The position numbers and the translations under genes are program-made. DNA of 64,000 nt, from NCBI GenBank assembly GCA_963169105.1, contig OY720636.1:107198539-107262538 (forward strand). Direction: 5' to 3'. Numbering within the stretch: the stretch's first letter is position 1; each line of letters opens with the position of its first letter. Below, in pieces: positions 11,889 through 23,545 of the stretch. Below the pieces are notes generated by a model. The model had not been told where the DNA came from and did no database searches. It saw nothing but the letters and a program-made list of their open reading frames with translations. The DNA is from Ceriagrion tenellum. Its lineage: Eukaryota; Arthropoda; Insecta; Odonata; Coenagrionidae.

Positions 11889-12675
11889 AGTTTGTTTGAA
11901 CTTAAAGTATTAGGGAAAACAATTGTAGCATATATAATTGGAGAGGCGAGCAACTGCTGAGGTCATATGTTCCAATGAGTAGTGTTGCTTAGGTTGGTAA
12001 GGGAAGGATTAATATGGAAATGGAGTAATACTGGGGAGCAGCCCATCGTAGGCGTCTGCCTCCTCTTAAGAAGGTAGGTTCCTGGGTCAAAAGTGAAATT
12101 CAGTCCTCAAGAATTTATCTCATGATGTGAAAAGTGTTCATTCTTTTGAAATGTTTTAAAATAAGTTCAAAAAATATTTGTGGGGTTGTCTACTATCATG
12201 ATCTAATAATAATGTGTTATGTGCGAATTTCCACAGAGAAAAAATCATCCGCCCTTTTTGACCGGGATCCTGGTCAAGGCGGATGATTTTTTCCCTGTGG
12301 AAATTCGCGCATGTGTGCATTGCGGGTGACTCCGTAAAAGTGGAACTCCGTGGCTAGTCCCGGATAGCTTGTAATTTGTCAATAATGTGTCCCTTTCAAT
12401 TAATCTTAACTCAATTATGTATTACTTTTCGTGCCTATTTTGTTCCTCTGGGCGCTCCAAGCTTCTTGGAAATGCAATTATAAATTTCATAAAATGTACA
12501 GGTTCTTACAGTTCCTATGTTAAAAGTTTGTGTACGTTTATGTAAAATAACATTTCGTAGAGAATATGTATATAAAAGAAAGGAATAGAATTACACTAAC
12601 TTTAACGCGATGCTGTTTGTAAACTTAAAATATTAGAAAAAACAATTGTAGCATAGATAATTGGGGAGGCGAGTA
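11889..12675 (+). repeat. Pair of diverged ~65 bp direct repeats
   Basis: The segment at 11,889-11,955 (AACAATTGTAGCATATATAA, then TTGGAGAGGCGAG) is repeated at 12,609-12,675 with few changes. The two are about 720 bp apart. The intervening DNA includes the palindrome at 12,222-12,311. Confidence 0.65.
12222..12311. repeat. Large near-perfect palindrome
   Basis: Arms 12,222-12,253 and 12,278-12,311 are inverted copies (AATTTCCACAGAG against its complement) with about one substitution and one indel. The centre, GACCGGGATCCTGGTC, is itself nearly palindromic. The whole 90 bp could form one long hairpin or cruciform. It may be the remains of a fold-back MITE or of two head-to-head repeat ends. 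Confidence 0.85.
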
Positions 12676-12905
12676 TTTGACTCTGGCCATCAAATATTTA
12701 CCCAGGACAAATTGTAAAGAAATCAAGCTCTGGCATTTCCCGATTCAGTTTTTCAATTTTCCCATGTATTTGATCCTGAGGAACAAATAAGAGTTCAGTT
12801 TTGTCGTTACGCGTAAGAATGAAATAAGTTATGGGGAAAAATTACCATAAACTAAGCTAATTTCTCACGATAATGCTTCGCTAATCATTCTTGAGGGATT
12901 TGATT

Positions 12906-12935
12906 TTTCTTCTCTTCTTTTGCAACCGTTTACAG
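12906..12935 (+). promoter_or_regulatory. 3' splice acceptor of PVF exon
   Basis: A polypyrimidine tract (TTTTTCTTCTCTTCTTTTGC) precedes TTTACAG at 12,935. It fits a strong insect acceptor directly before the reading frame of the cystine-knot exon. The next AG, two bases on, would shorten the exon by two bases and change its phase. Confidence 0.8.
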
Positions 12936-13168
12936 AGAATGAAATCCGCGAGGCCATCCAGCACTCCCTCAAAGTGTCGCGCGAGGGATTGTGCAAGTAC
13001 CCGCGCCCCAAGGTGGTTCAGGTGAAGGACGTGTACCCGCACCCGGCCAAGACGTACCTGCCGCACTGCACCATCCTGCACCAGTGCGGCGACGACACCG
13101 GGTGCTGCCGCCACGAGACACTCTCCTGCGTCCCCAGGAAGACGAAGAGGATTGAACTCTACTTCTAT
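12936..13168 (+). CDS. Internal exon of a PVF (PDGF/VEGF-related factor) gene
   Basis: This exon encodes most of a PDGF/VEGF cystine-knot domain, a secreted dimeric ligand of receptor tyrosine kinases; in insects PVFs act through PVR in cell migration, growth and haemocyte survival. Numbering from the first complete codon (12,938) gives 77 residues. Cysteines fall at 19, 44, 50, 56, 57 and 64. Spacings 19-44, 44-50 and 57-64 equal those of VEGF-A. The core is PHCTILHQC, then GCC, then SCVPRK, and the exon ends in a beta-strand-like IELYFY. The last two knot cysteines (CxC) and the signal peptide must lie in other exons. The acceptor is a pyrimidine-rich tract ending in ACAG (12,935; a second AG at 12,937 is possible). 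The donor GTAAGT follows a complete codon. GC is far above that of the flanks. No stop or frameshift is present. It could be any PVF paralogue. Confidence 0.92.
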
Positions 13169-13174
13169 GTAAGT
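13169..13174 (+). promoter_or_regulatory. 5' splice donor of PVF exon
   Basis: GTAAGT follows the codon for the last tyrosine, so the intron starts between codons. Translation continuing past it leaves the family and becomes an AT-rich, low-quality frame. Confidence 0.88.
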
Positions 13175-15769
13175 CATGACATTTTCTTCGTTTACCCATG
13201 TCTTTCGGAAATGCCTTTCTTATGCCTTCCCTCAAAATACGAATAAGTCTTCTGCTAATGTTTTTAGCAAGAAGAGAGCTGACGTATGGACAAATATTTT
13301 TATTCTAGATGGAAAGTCACAGTGAGTGGCATTAAGGATTCAGGAGGGATGTGATAGAACTGGAAACTAAAAAGTCGCAACATATCTCTAACTATAACAT
13401 ATATTATTTATTACGTCTATACTACGAATGATAAATTGTAACTGTTTAGTCATTCAGTAATAAGAATAATTTCAATTATCAATTTGTCCTCAATAATTAA
13501 GGTCATACTTAATTTTTTTTAAAATTATCAAATTTAGAAAATGCTTTTACCACATTCGCCTCCTATATTGCTCCTCGATCGCACCGAGTTTCGTGAAAAT
13601 GAGATCTTAAATTTGTATTGAAGTTGATCTTGCTTGCGCTATCTGGAAAATATAAGTTCGAATATAATAAAAGCACTGTCACGCCTTGACTTCCACGTTA
13701 AGACAAAGCCTGTTCATGTTAATCTGCTAATTAGATGAGATATTGGAACCTTGCTCGGCTAGCGGATGCTTACATATTCAGATCTCGCCCACCTTTTCTG
13801 TGAAGGTATAATGAATTCCGGAAATCTGCTTAAACGCCTTCATTAGCGATTCCAAATTCCTTTTCCATCACCCTCTTTAAAAGTAACAAAACTCGTTCAG
13901 AAGTCAATTTCAGTCGGGTTTTCACGCCGGTTAAACGTCAAAGAAAGTCTGTTCTCTGTTAAAATCTCATACCCGTGTGTAAGGATCCATTTAGGGAGTC
14001 ATATGACCCTTGGCTACCCCGCGTGCTGAATTAAAGGCGTGACTAAATTGATTCTGCATGGTTGGTTGCGGCTCATGACCAAAGGCTGTGGGAAGCAAGA
14101 GAAACAGCGTGCCCTGTGGTCCTCAATTTGCATTTAATAAGTCAAAGTGATCGTGAAGAATTGGACCAACACCCACGCCCATATCATGCTTAATGATGAG
14201 GCTGCCAATACATAATCTAATGTATAAGCCAGAATGTTTTCAGCGATTAGACGGCGAAGATATTCCTCATTAGATTCTGCGTTAGAGTCATAAAACTTGT
14301 AATGAGGAGCATGGTCGGAAGTAAAAAAAATGTTAAATTAATTGAATTATGATCATAACGCAAATGAACGTGCGGAAAACGCACAGGACTATTTCTTTAC
14401 CGGCGCAAGGTTCCTCTCTTTAAGGCTTCGTAGATTGGGTAACTTCACGTGACGTTTCGTCACGCTTTGGAAATAACCACAAATCGCACACTAATGGTAA
14501 GAACTTTCTTTACTTTTTCAATTCACTTTAATTTTTTCGAATAAAGGTACTGGATACCTTTGCAAGACTTATGAGTGACATACACTGAGTGTAGTTAGTT
14601 GTATTGCCCGATTATGATAATGAATTTCAACGAAAAGTTTTGTGATAATACTCAATTTTTACTCAACACTAGTGTTTTTCAATGAATGAATGTCAAACTT
14701 ATGTGCCTCATTATTGCAATTGAAATTTCAGTGCTCTCCTTGAGATCTTTTAGACATGTTGTCCAGCCATAGAAATAAGTCGAACATAAAAATATGATTT
14801 TTGCATAAATTTAGAACGCTCAATAGGTTATTTCGCATACTGAGGTGCATATTTTTTTATTCAAAAAGCGCTGACTTTTATTCGTCTTATTTTCGTAACT
14901 GATCCCTCTCAGAGTCTCATGTTTCCTTCCCCAATTCACCGGTCGAAAAAAAAGACAACACAGTTAAAACCGGGAATGACGGAGCAAAAGAAATTTTAGG
15001 TCAGTTCCTTCAGACGTCCGTGATGCACGGTAAACACAGCGTTATCGTGACGCATCTCATTTTGCGGGGAGGAAAAAAAGCGAGCGAAATTCCGAAGTCA
15101 TTCATTCAATTCGAAAAAAAAATAAAGACTCGCCTGTCAGTATCGGAACCTTCCATTCCTTTTCCCTTTATTTTTACCCACGAATTTGACTAATATTGAA
15201 TGCCCATCGCGTACCATGCTGCTCAAAAGAAATGTCCTTCCTTATAATGTATTTTTTCGATGCAATAAGTGAGATAAGGACCGCCAGAATTGCAATGAGA
15301 AGGTAAACATTCAATGGCTTGACGTCAGCAAGGGAGAGATAAATTGCCTCGATGTCGTTCAATGCTGGAGAAAAATTGTGTAGATGTAACGACGAAGCAA
15401 AGTAAAAGAATCACCGATCGAATAGTTATGATGCGTGATCAATTACTGAGACATGAAGGCACTTTTCATCCACTACCTGCTCCAATTAAGGAGCCTCTAT
15501 CAATGACGGACTCAAAATGTGCGTTCTACCTCTAAGCAGATATGGTTCAAAAAAGGAAAATCGTTCTTATCTTTGTCCATTTTCAGGTGGACGTACTTAT
15601 CCGCTCACATCTATCACTCTCATAAATTTATTTTACGATCTCTCCTTAACACACGACATGGTAGTAGGAGAAATAAATATCTTAATACAATAATCTTGCA
15701 TTTGGTTTTGAAGCGAATACAGGCATTGGGGGACTTTTTGCTTTGGCTTACGGTAGTCCGAGCGAGATA
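13175..15769. other. Probable PVF intron; nothing else recognised
   Basis: AT-rich DNA with no repeat or exon I can name. I looked for the next PVF exon, which should carry the CxC knot cysteines, and did not find a credible one. Confidence 0.5.
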
Positions 15770-15779
15770 GTTCATATGA

Positions 15780-16330
15780 TAGTCATAGTGGGGACCATAT
15801 TCGACCTATACGTTTTAACTTCACCAGCTGTAGGACAATTGAATATTGCATTATTAATGGTGCAATATCATAGTTTTATACGACAGAAATGGTAAGTAAT
15901 TAAATGAAAATATCTAAATTAGTCATTAACTTACTCATTTTTTTCACACGGTGCGTTCAAAACTCCTTCAAAACGGAAGGTTTACTGTGATCCCGAAGAA
16001 CTTACTGCGGTGATAAAATGATTAACTTTCAAAAATAGTTGAGAAAACATACAAAATACACGCTGTTTGTCTTTTTTACGACATCTAAGTGCTTGAAATT
16101 CCTCATTTGTTAAAAAATGTCTCTCTGGAGTGCATGCACGTACCATTTCCCATGCAAAAGAGCTGGTATTTTTTTGGCAAATATCTCGGAAAGTAATGCG
16201 GTAAAGGGTTGATTTTTTGGTGTCATTAGAAGGGTGAGATATTTTTCTTCAAAATTAGAACAAATTTATTGATTCTAGGTAAATTTATATTTCACTCAAA
16301 CTACCGTAAAACTGCTGTTTGGAGACTGGC
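15780..16330 (+). repeat. Unclassified interspersed repeat family B, copy 2
   Basis: It shares the core CTCTCTGGAGTGCATGCACG and CCATTTCCCATG (16,118-16,160) with copies at 9,118-9,565 (inverted) and 37,500-38,155. It also shares a GGGGACCATATTCGACC-like head near 15,790 with copy 3. No coding capacity is seen. Confidence 0.75.
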
Positions 16331-17319
16331 GTATAGAGTCAGGCTATTAACTACCTCTGTAAAATTACATGGATAAACTGATGTAGCGTCGACAGACAAG
16401 GAAACTGTTGGAGACGGAGTTTCTTGTTGTTAATAATTTCTGGACTATGGTACTTAGAGTTTGCCACATTGTTAGAAAACATCCAGCCACGAGTAACACA
16501 AGGAATTCATTTTTTTTAATTTTCAATGATATTCTCTGCATTGTCTTGTAAAATGGATTAACTTCCTAAAGTTATTACCGATGAATACTCATCGAATTAT
16601 AACAACGCTTATCATTAGTATTAATGTATACCATTTGCTGCTGGGATGTCTCATCGGTACGGAACGGATGTGCTCAGCTTTAAAAACTCACATTTACGTT
16701 TTTTAACCAAATAACTTTTTTTAACCTTAAGTTTAACTGCCAGTATTTTTCGATAAACTGCGAGGCCGCCAAAATTCACGTGAATTTAATGGCTTTAAAA
16801 GCGACTGTCCTGGTCTCGACACCTATCTCTCTAACGTTCCAATGAGGAAAAGTTTAATTTAATCTCATAATGATATTCTATTCTAAAAATCAATATTTTT
16901 GTGTTTTTTACTTTTCCCCGTTATCCTTATTTTAAACCTTACCTGTAGCTGCGAAAATATTTTGCAATCACCGGTAATGCAATGAGGTAATTTGACGAAC
17001 AGTAGCCGGCGACTATTTGCTGCCTCGAGAAAATTACATTCTCGTCAACCCTTACGATGCAGCTTAGCGGGTTAGAGTAATGATAATTTAATGGGCAAAT
17101 GTTTGCTGGTAATTTATTGCAGCTAATAAATTTGTGATTGACGGAGCACTAATTAGCATCAGACATGCTAGCGTTGCCGCAGCAATCTTCCCCTCACACG
17201 CTTAAGACGACTTAATAAGCCAATCCTCTCAGAGTGGATTTTTTGTGACCTCCCCGTCCCTCTTTTCCTTCCTGTATAACTATGACTGTCATCTTCAGAG
17301 GTGATTTTCCTCGCTGCAA
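16331..17319. other. No recognisable feature
   Basis: AT-rich, no exon or repeat family identified. Confidence 0.4.
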
Positions 17320-17690
17320 ATCAATATTAGAAGGTCGTACAAACATGAAAAAGACAAAATAATAAATTTAGCGGGTAACTTTCTAAACGATCGCAAGCAA
17401 AAAGTTGTAATGAACGAAATTACTTCCGATGTAGTTACTATGACAATTGGGCTACCACAAGGCCCCCAGTTATACCTTGTTTTTATCTGACATTGAGAAT
17501 TCAGATTTGATGGCAGAATTTCACTGTTTGCCGATGATACGGCCATATTCCGAGAAAATACAGGAAGAGAAATTTTAGGAGCTCACTCATTAGATTAAAA
17601 GAGAGGTATTTCTCGTTGCCTTGAGTGAGGGCTTAAAGCTCAATCTTACTAAATGCACTGCTGTGCTCTTAAAATGATGAAAATCACGTC
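17320..17690 (+). mobile_element. LINE reverse-transcriptase core fragment (Jockey/CR1-like)
   Basis: In + strand frames the translation carries RT palm landmarks in order: a NFLNDRKQKVVMNEI segment, a VTMTIGLPQGPQ block (family GxPQGS/GPQ motif) and, after a frameshift, FADDTAIFRE, where the catalytic ADD aspartates are kept. A LKLNLTKCTAV segment follows. At least two stops and one frame change occur within 370 bp, so the piece is dead. It is the only catalytic RT motif block I found in the window. Confidence 0.85.
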
Positions 17691-20042
17691 AACGACGTAA
17701 TAATGGAGAAATAAAATTTAATCAAATGAAGTTGAGATCCAGCCACAATAATCTTTAACTATTTTTAGGATCCACCTCGAAAATTTTTGATCCTATCGAG
17801 CCTATGATCTCGCGATCATGGTTGTAATCATCCGTTTATATCTCTTCCACAGTAAAACAGGATCTAAACAGTTCTCTTGTTTACGCTAGTGGTGATAAAG
17901 CGTATTCCGGACGAAAGCTGCCTCTAAATGTACGTCTTTTTCTCAAAGCATTAGTATTTCTAATTCATCTTATCATTTTAAAGGAACGTGTACGAAGAAG
18001 TTGGAGAAACTGAAACCAATATCTGCTACTATGTATCGCAACCCTTTTTTTCTAATTTTCGAATGCTTAATCTTTAACATACGTCAACGTTGATGATCTC
18101 TCATACTCTTGAACTACATGGTTTGATGGGTTTATCCATGAGTTTAGACTGTTAGCCAATTTTCGTCCAACTTTGTTTGGTTCGTAAATTTTGTTGGGTG
18201 CTATGTTGCTGATATCCTCTCGTCCTTTCAGATTTAGGTGGTTTGATCAATATTTTAAACTTCCTTTTTATGACAGAAACGATATTTGAATTGTGTTTTA
18301 AAGTGTTAAGTAGCATGAAAAGTGTATTGTAATAATAATGACTTGAATTTTCTGTCATGCAAGCCTGAACACCTCAGTATTCACTATTTACACTTATCTT
18401 AGTCTCTACCTTAACTTATTTATATCACGATATAACGCACAACCGAAGGTCTTTTGATTTCATAAAAAGTATTTCGGTGAGTTGGGTTATAATTTTTTTT
18501 AATTGAGGAATATACGATCGACTCAGTGTTGCATATAGCAACATGAGACCTTTTTCTTTAAATTCATATCAAATTCATCGAATTTTACTTGGAGTAATAT
18601 TTTGCTCAAACTAACTCAAGGCCTGGCATAATTGTACCCAGGTAACGTTGATAGGACAATGCTTTCAGTCTTTTCTTTAAGTAACTGTAAACTGAGAGTT
18701 CATTTTTGCGTTTGTTTTGTACATCAGACTGTAATTTAGTTGACATGAGAGTTATAAACGAGAAACAAAGAAAATGATAAACCAAGAAAATGTTTAGTCA
18801 ACGATAATGCAACCGGGTCTGGGTGCAATTTCGTTGGTGGTGCCATCTACCAAGTGCTCTCCCTTCCTCTCTTTTGCCTCTCCTTTCCACGTGCGGCGAG
18901 ACGTCGTACGCTCCGCGCAGGCATCTGCCACTGATATTCGCTACCGCCGAACTCCACGACCCACTTTGATTTCGTTTTCCTCGCGATGATTTCGCATCCG
19001 CGTGCGAGCACTCGTTTCCCGCCCTGGCGTCCAATCAACTAGAGAATATTTTTCTCCGATGGAAAGGGGGAGGGAAACGTAGGCACGAGATAAAGAGAGG
19101 GAGGAAGGGGGACGAAAGCGTAACAGGTGGAGGCGATGGGCTGGTGGAGTGAGGCGTGAAACTGTTTCTGAGCGGGACGTTTTTGAGGGAGAGATATGAA
19201 CGGGCTGACAGGGCGCAGAGAGAGAGAGAAGGGAGGAAAGCATTTGGAAGGTTAAAGAAAAAGAAGCAACGTGGGGGGGGAGTAAGAAAGGGGAGGGAGC
19301 GCTTCATGGGAAGGGATGGGAGTGATTTAGGCTGTGGAATGAAGTGATGGCCCGGGAGAATTGGTGTAGAAAGAGTTGAGGTGGATGAGGGGTATGGGCT
19401 GAGGCATATCTTGAAGACCTCCCAAGCAAGGTGAACGCTCATTTTTTTTTCAATTTTTTTAGTTTTGGTATTTGACTGCGTCACTTTCATATGCTCACAT
19501 CGCTGTTGCCATTTGCGAAATTAATCTTGTTTGGCCGAACAATCTGGCGGGCTATCGAAATCTACGCCATCCGTGCGTATGTAATAAAGCTTCTTACGTG
19601 GTTAGCAGCCAGTTAGAAAAAGACATCATCTCATGTGACACTTTTAAGTCTTGATGATTGCCCTGGTTGGAGATTAAGCATCGTGCTCAAGCTTTCTTTG
19701 TATTTTGCTCAGGAGTCATCAAAACTTTTTAAGTTTTACTGAGACGAGATTTATTGGACGACCAGTCTTGTTGAATAGTCAACATCATCTAAAAGATGTC
19801 TTCTTTTACATCTAACTGACACCTTACAGAAGTCTACAATCTTACAGGTGATGTCGACTATTCGGCGAAACCGGTCGTTTAATAAATGTTCTACGTAAAA
19901 CTTACAAAGTTTTGTGAATTCCTGATCATTATGGAAAAGTTTTGCAAAATTAAGGCTGAAAAAATTGAATGTCTTCTTGTTCGTCATATCGTCATTGTTT
20001 TGTCCCGACACGACGGTGTGACAGTCTATTGGGAGAGTTTAA
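17691..20042. other. Mostly unassigned; GC-rich tract 18,790-19,330
   Basis: AT-rich sequence flanks a tract at 18,790-19,330 that is GC-rich and contains several CpGs in its first third (for example near 18,890-19,030), then a purine-rich stretch (GGGAGGAAGGGGG type). Long overlapping frames there are compositional, with no domain. A promoter or CpG-rich regulatory element is possible but not supported by any core motif I can see. Confidence 0.35.
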
Positions 20043-20731
20043 AGCCGTGTCCCAATTCATTTGGGAGGATGCGGTTAGCTACCTAAATATTTAGAGCCCT
20101 TTCGCTAGGGGAGCTTGATTTGGGACATCCTTCGCTAGTGTTGCCGTCTACCGAGCTGGAAACGAATGAAAAACATATGGGTAATCAATAAAGGACTAAA
20201 TTAAACAAATGAAACCTGAAATTAAGACATTTTTGGCGCCTGTGGCTAGCTTCGTATGCGTTGTGAGATTTGGAAAGTGAAATAACATTTTCTCATCCAT
20301 TTCGTTGTTTGGAGATTCGTTAGTTTTTAGTTTTCGGGGTATTTAAGTTTGTGTAGGTTTTCTGGGATTCAAATTCGTTTTTTTTTTAAGTGTACTAAGT
20401 AGAATTTTTCTTATGTAGTCGGGTGTTGGGTTGCGAAATATTAGAGAATTCTTTCAATTACAGACAAAATACTTGCCGGCCATGTTTGCCACTTTTCAAC
20501 TACTTCCTTGCGTACGAGTTTCCTTGTACGACGCCTGCAGCGCTTTGCATTATGGGAAATTCAATATGGAGGCGGATTTAGGATAAACTCCATCTACCCT
20601 AAATTTCACCCCCGAGAAAGGCACCTAAATCCGCTCCCCCATGATGCCTAACGAATTGGGACACACTTCAAGATGGCGTCCTCGCTAAATCTGCCGATTT
20701 AGCTGCCTAAATGGCGAATTGGGACACAGCT
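20043..20731 (-). mobile_element. ~700 bp TIR element (MITE-like), copy 2 (inverted)
   Basis: It is the reverse-oriented partner of 3,989-4,684 and matches it almost base for base along the whole length, including the internal duplicated end motif. The + strand left end is AGCCGTGTCCCAATTC with TTAA directly before it (20,039-20,042). The right end is GGGACACAGCT followed by TTAG. No transposase frame is present. Confidence 0.85.
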
Positions 20732-20744
20732 TTAGGCCTCTAAC

Positions 20745-20850
20745 CGTAAGCCTTGGGTTTCAATCCGGACTGAGCCTCTCTAGGGATACAAGTTTTTTTA
20801 TATCATGGTCACCAGGTCATTCTGGGAAACCCCTGGCTGAAGGGAAATGA
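20745..20850 (+). repeat. Possible tRNA-like SINE fragment
   Basis: The sequence CCTTGGGTTTCAATCCGGACTG resembles the T-arm/B box of a tRNA-derived SINE, preceded by a CTAACCGTAAG anticodon-arm-like stretch. No box A is seen; the TIR element abuts the position where it should be. Weak call. Confidence 0.35.
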
Positions 20851-21582
20851 ACTAGCCCCCTTTTCTCGATGAGCAAATTTCACGCACCACTGTGCCCAAC
20901 AAGCATCGTAGAAGGGTCTCTTTCGTGGAAGATGCTGCGAGCTAACAGAGTTTCACGGTTCCGGAACAGTATCCATAAGTTTAATCTGCCTGGGTTTTCA
21001 TTTTTTAATCCGGATCGATTATTCCAGTGTGCCCATTTAACAGGAATGGTAGCCCCTTATAATCATAGGTAGTTATTATGACACAAAGGCAAAATAAATT
21101 AATTTGCCTGTGGTAAAATTGATGCTAAAATTTCGGAACATTAGCCTTGCTTTTTAAGATACTCTTTGGTTGGTGAGAGGTTACAAAGAAATTAATGGTT
21201 CAGAATGTTCCGGTTATAACTAAGGGAAATACTTGTTTCTCATGGTTCATGTTTTGGCAAAAGAAGTACGCACGGAAAACTAGGGAAACATCCACAATTA
21301 CGTCTAATGTGCATTATGATTTTCAATAAAAAAATTAACATTTTTGTGCAATAAGATGGCATACAATAATATTATATGTATTGAAAATTTGCTATAATAA
21401 GCATTTTTGTAGCATGTGATGATTTTTTGTCACCCATTTCTGTCATTCTTCGTGGAAAAGTAGTTTTACGAAAGATAGGCTTGTTTAGGTTTAGCAATCA
21501 AAGGAAATAGATAGCCGAGATTTTTTAGACCATGATACCATTTTTTTTAGGCAGACTCTCTCTACATCTACATGTTGAGCTC

Positions 21583-22005
21583 AGTTTTTACTGTCGTCAC
21601 TCAATGTGCGCGGAAAGAACGAGTTTTTTTACCTATAGGTTAGGCAATGTATCTTTCTTATTTTATCGCGTCTCTCTGATCTAGAGATCTAGTGAGGCGT
21701 CATACCATGATAATATTCTCTGTGTCGCTCTGAAACTTACCAACTCTGAATTTCTCAAACAAGCTAAGCCTAGCGTGGCATCCGAGTATCTCAGAGCTCC
21801 CACATTAATCCCTCTAAAAGTTGTGAAACACTATATGGTCGTTCGCAGCAGTTTTTAACGAAGCATGCAGCTTTTCTTTGTAATTAATTAATTTTTTTGG
21901 TTAAATATTTATGACCAGTGTCCCGATTGCTCTCGGCGTATTCGAGGTGTGGCCTAACCAGAGCGAAGTAGCATCTCTCTTTTACTTTTTCATGCGAGGA
22001 CCTTC
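21583..22005 (+). repeat. Unclassified interspersed repeat family R, copy 1
   Basis: Key shared phrases are TGTGCGCGGAAAGAACGAG (21,606-21,624), AGTGAGGCGTCAT, ATGATAATATTCTCTGTGTCG (21,708-21,728) and GCATTCGAGGTGTGGCC-like sequence near 21,940. They recur in order at 36,830-37,440 and 59,765-60,330. No conserved open frame is visible. A LINE 3' end follows directly. Confidence 0.8.
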
Positions 22006-22039
22006 CTATTATAACTTATATGAGGACCTTCCCCTCTTT

Positions 22040-22535
22040 GAACATAATAATCGTCAACGCATGCGTTCGTGAGCAATTATCCTGCTCTCACAATTCCAGT
22101 GAAATTAGTATATTACTAGGATGGGATAGCTTAAAACAAAGGATGAAAAGGAGTAGGTTATGTGGGATGTATAGAATAGTTACCGGGGAAAGAGCATGGG
22201 AAGATCTAGGGAAGGAAATATTAAAGCCCAATTTTGTGGGGAAGAATGACCACCAATTTAAGATTAAGTGCCGACCACAAAGGACAAACGTTAAGAAGTT
22301 TTCGTACCTGAATAGAACGATACTTGACTGGAACGATCTACCAGCAAAGCTTCTCGAACCCTTCCCAAAAAATATAAACATATTTAAGAATAAGTTGAAG
22401 AAGGATGTTTTTATAATATAACTGTAGGGTATTGTTAACCAGGGTTAAGATATATATTGTTCATACCATGTTTATCTGTTACTACCGGGCCAATTGCTCA
22501 CTTGTAACATTATTGATATAATAATAATAATATTT
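22040..22535 (+). mobile_element. Jockey/CR1-like LINE 3' end with ATA-rich tail
   Basis: The frame from 22,020 to 22,421 encodes the C-terminal tail typical of these LINEs. It has LLGWDSLKQRMKRSRLCGMY, then KFSYLNRTILDWNDLP, and ends NKLKKDVFII. A stop follows, then a ~110 bp 3' UTR ending in (ATA/TAA)n near 22,517-22,533. The UTR, including ACTACCGGGCCAATTGCTC, is homologous to that at 44,840-44,940, so both are 3' ends of one family. The tail frame itself is intact, but all upstream parts are missing. Confidence 0.85.
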
Positions 22536-23089
22536 CCCTAACATGGGGTGAAGTCGCGGCATGTTCGAGAGCAATTTCTAAAGTCGGCCAATAATAAGGA
22601 AACGGTCGTGTTGGGAAAAGCATAGTTTTTTTATTGGGGTGGGGGCATTTGAGCAGAGAGAGCGGTAGACACAGGTCAGAAGCCGACATGCTCTCGCCGC
22701 GCTCAAACCGGAGCGCGTAATGATGGGTCATTGAGTCGCGGTTTACCCGTCGATGATGGATGGTGCGAGAGATGAGCCGATGAGGGAGTGACCCCAGGCA
22801 ACGGTGGTAATTGAGAGTTGGAGGGAGAAGAAAATACCAGAAAAAATATGGATTGCTCATCGGGGGAGAAAAGTGCGCAATTGGACGAGTGAATGGACCG
22901 CCAATCCTCCTCTTACCGAACGTCTGTCAGCAACCTCACTTGGTCACTGTCAATTCTGCCGACGTTATGCCCTTCGGTTAGTTCAGCCAGAAAAAAATCC
23001 CGATTGAATGGATATATTTGATCGAGATATATTCATTTCCTGTACAAAAAGTAAACAAAGTGTTAAACCCCATTTAGATATAACATTTA

Positions 23090-23545
23090 AAACTTCGCGA
23101 TACCTCTTCTTCTCTAGTTACAATCCTAGTATTGGTCTGCAACAGTCTTCCACTTTATCCGATCTTCGGCCAATCTTTTCACTTCTCTGTACGATTGGCA
23201 ACCTATTTCCTTCATCAACAGTCCCGTGTAGTCCAGTATAGGTCTGTCCCTCTGGTTTTTTTCCTCTACTGTACCTTCTAGTATGGTCTTAACCAAGCTT
23301 TAGTGTCGGAGAATATGGCCAATCCAGGTGTTCCTTCTCTTATTTAGCATTTTAAGTAGACACCGTCTTTCCTCTATCCTCTTAAACACATCCTCGATCG
23401 TGACTCTTCTCACTCAGGGTATATTCAGCATTTTCCTAGAGCACCGAACTTCAAATTCCCCCATTCTTTCCTTTTCTCTCTTTGCAATTGTCCAAGTCTC
23501 ACTACCATAGAGCAGAACGCTCCATACGAAAGCTATATATCAGCG
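23090..23545 (-). mobile_element. LINE ORF2 C-terminal fragment, decayed
   Basis: On the - strand the translation reads VLLYGSETWTIAKREKERM, then FEVRCSRKMLNI, a VTIEDVFKRI segment, NTWIGHILRH, and a DRPILDY then EVKRLAEDRIKWK tail. This is the thumb/connection and basic tail of a LINE reverse transcriptase. A stop follows MLNIP and another lies in the middle. No catalytic palm sequence remains. Confidence 0.85.

Noticed and set aside
12881..13235. Antisense frames over the PVF exon
   Set aside because: Shadows of the high-GC exon; the + strand frame has the cysteine-knot pattern and correct splice sites.
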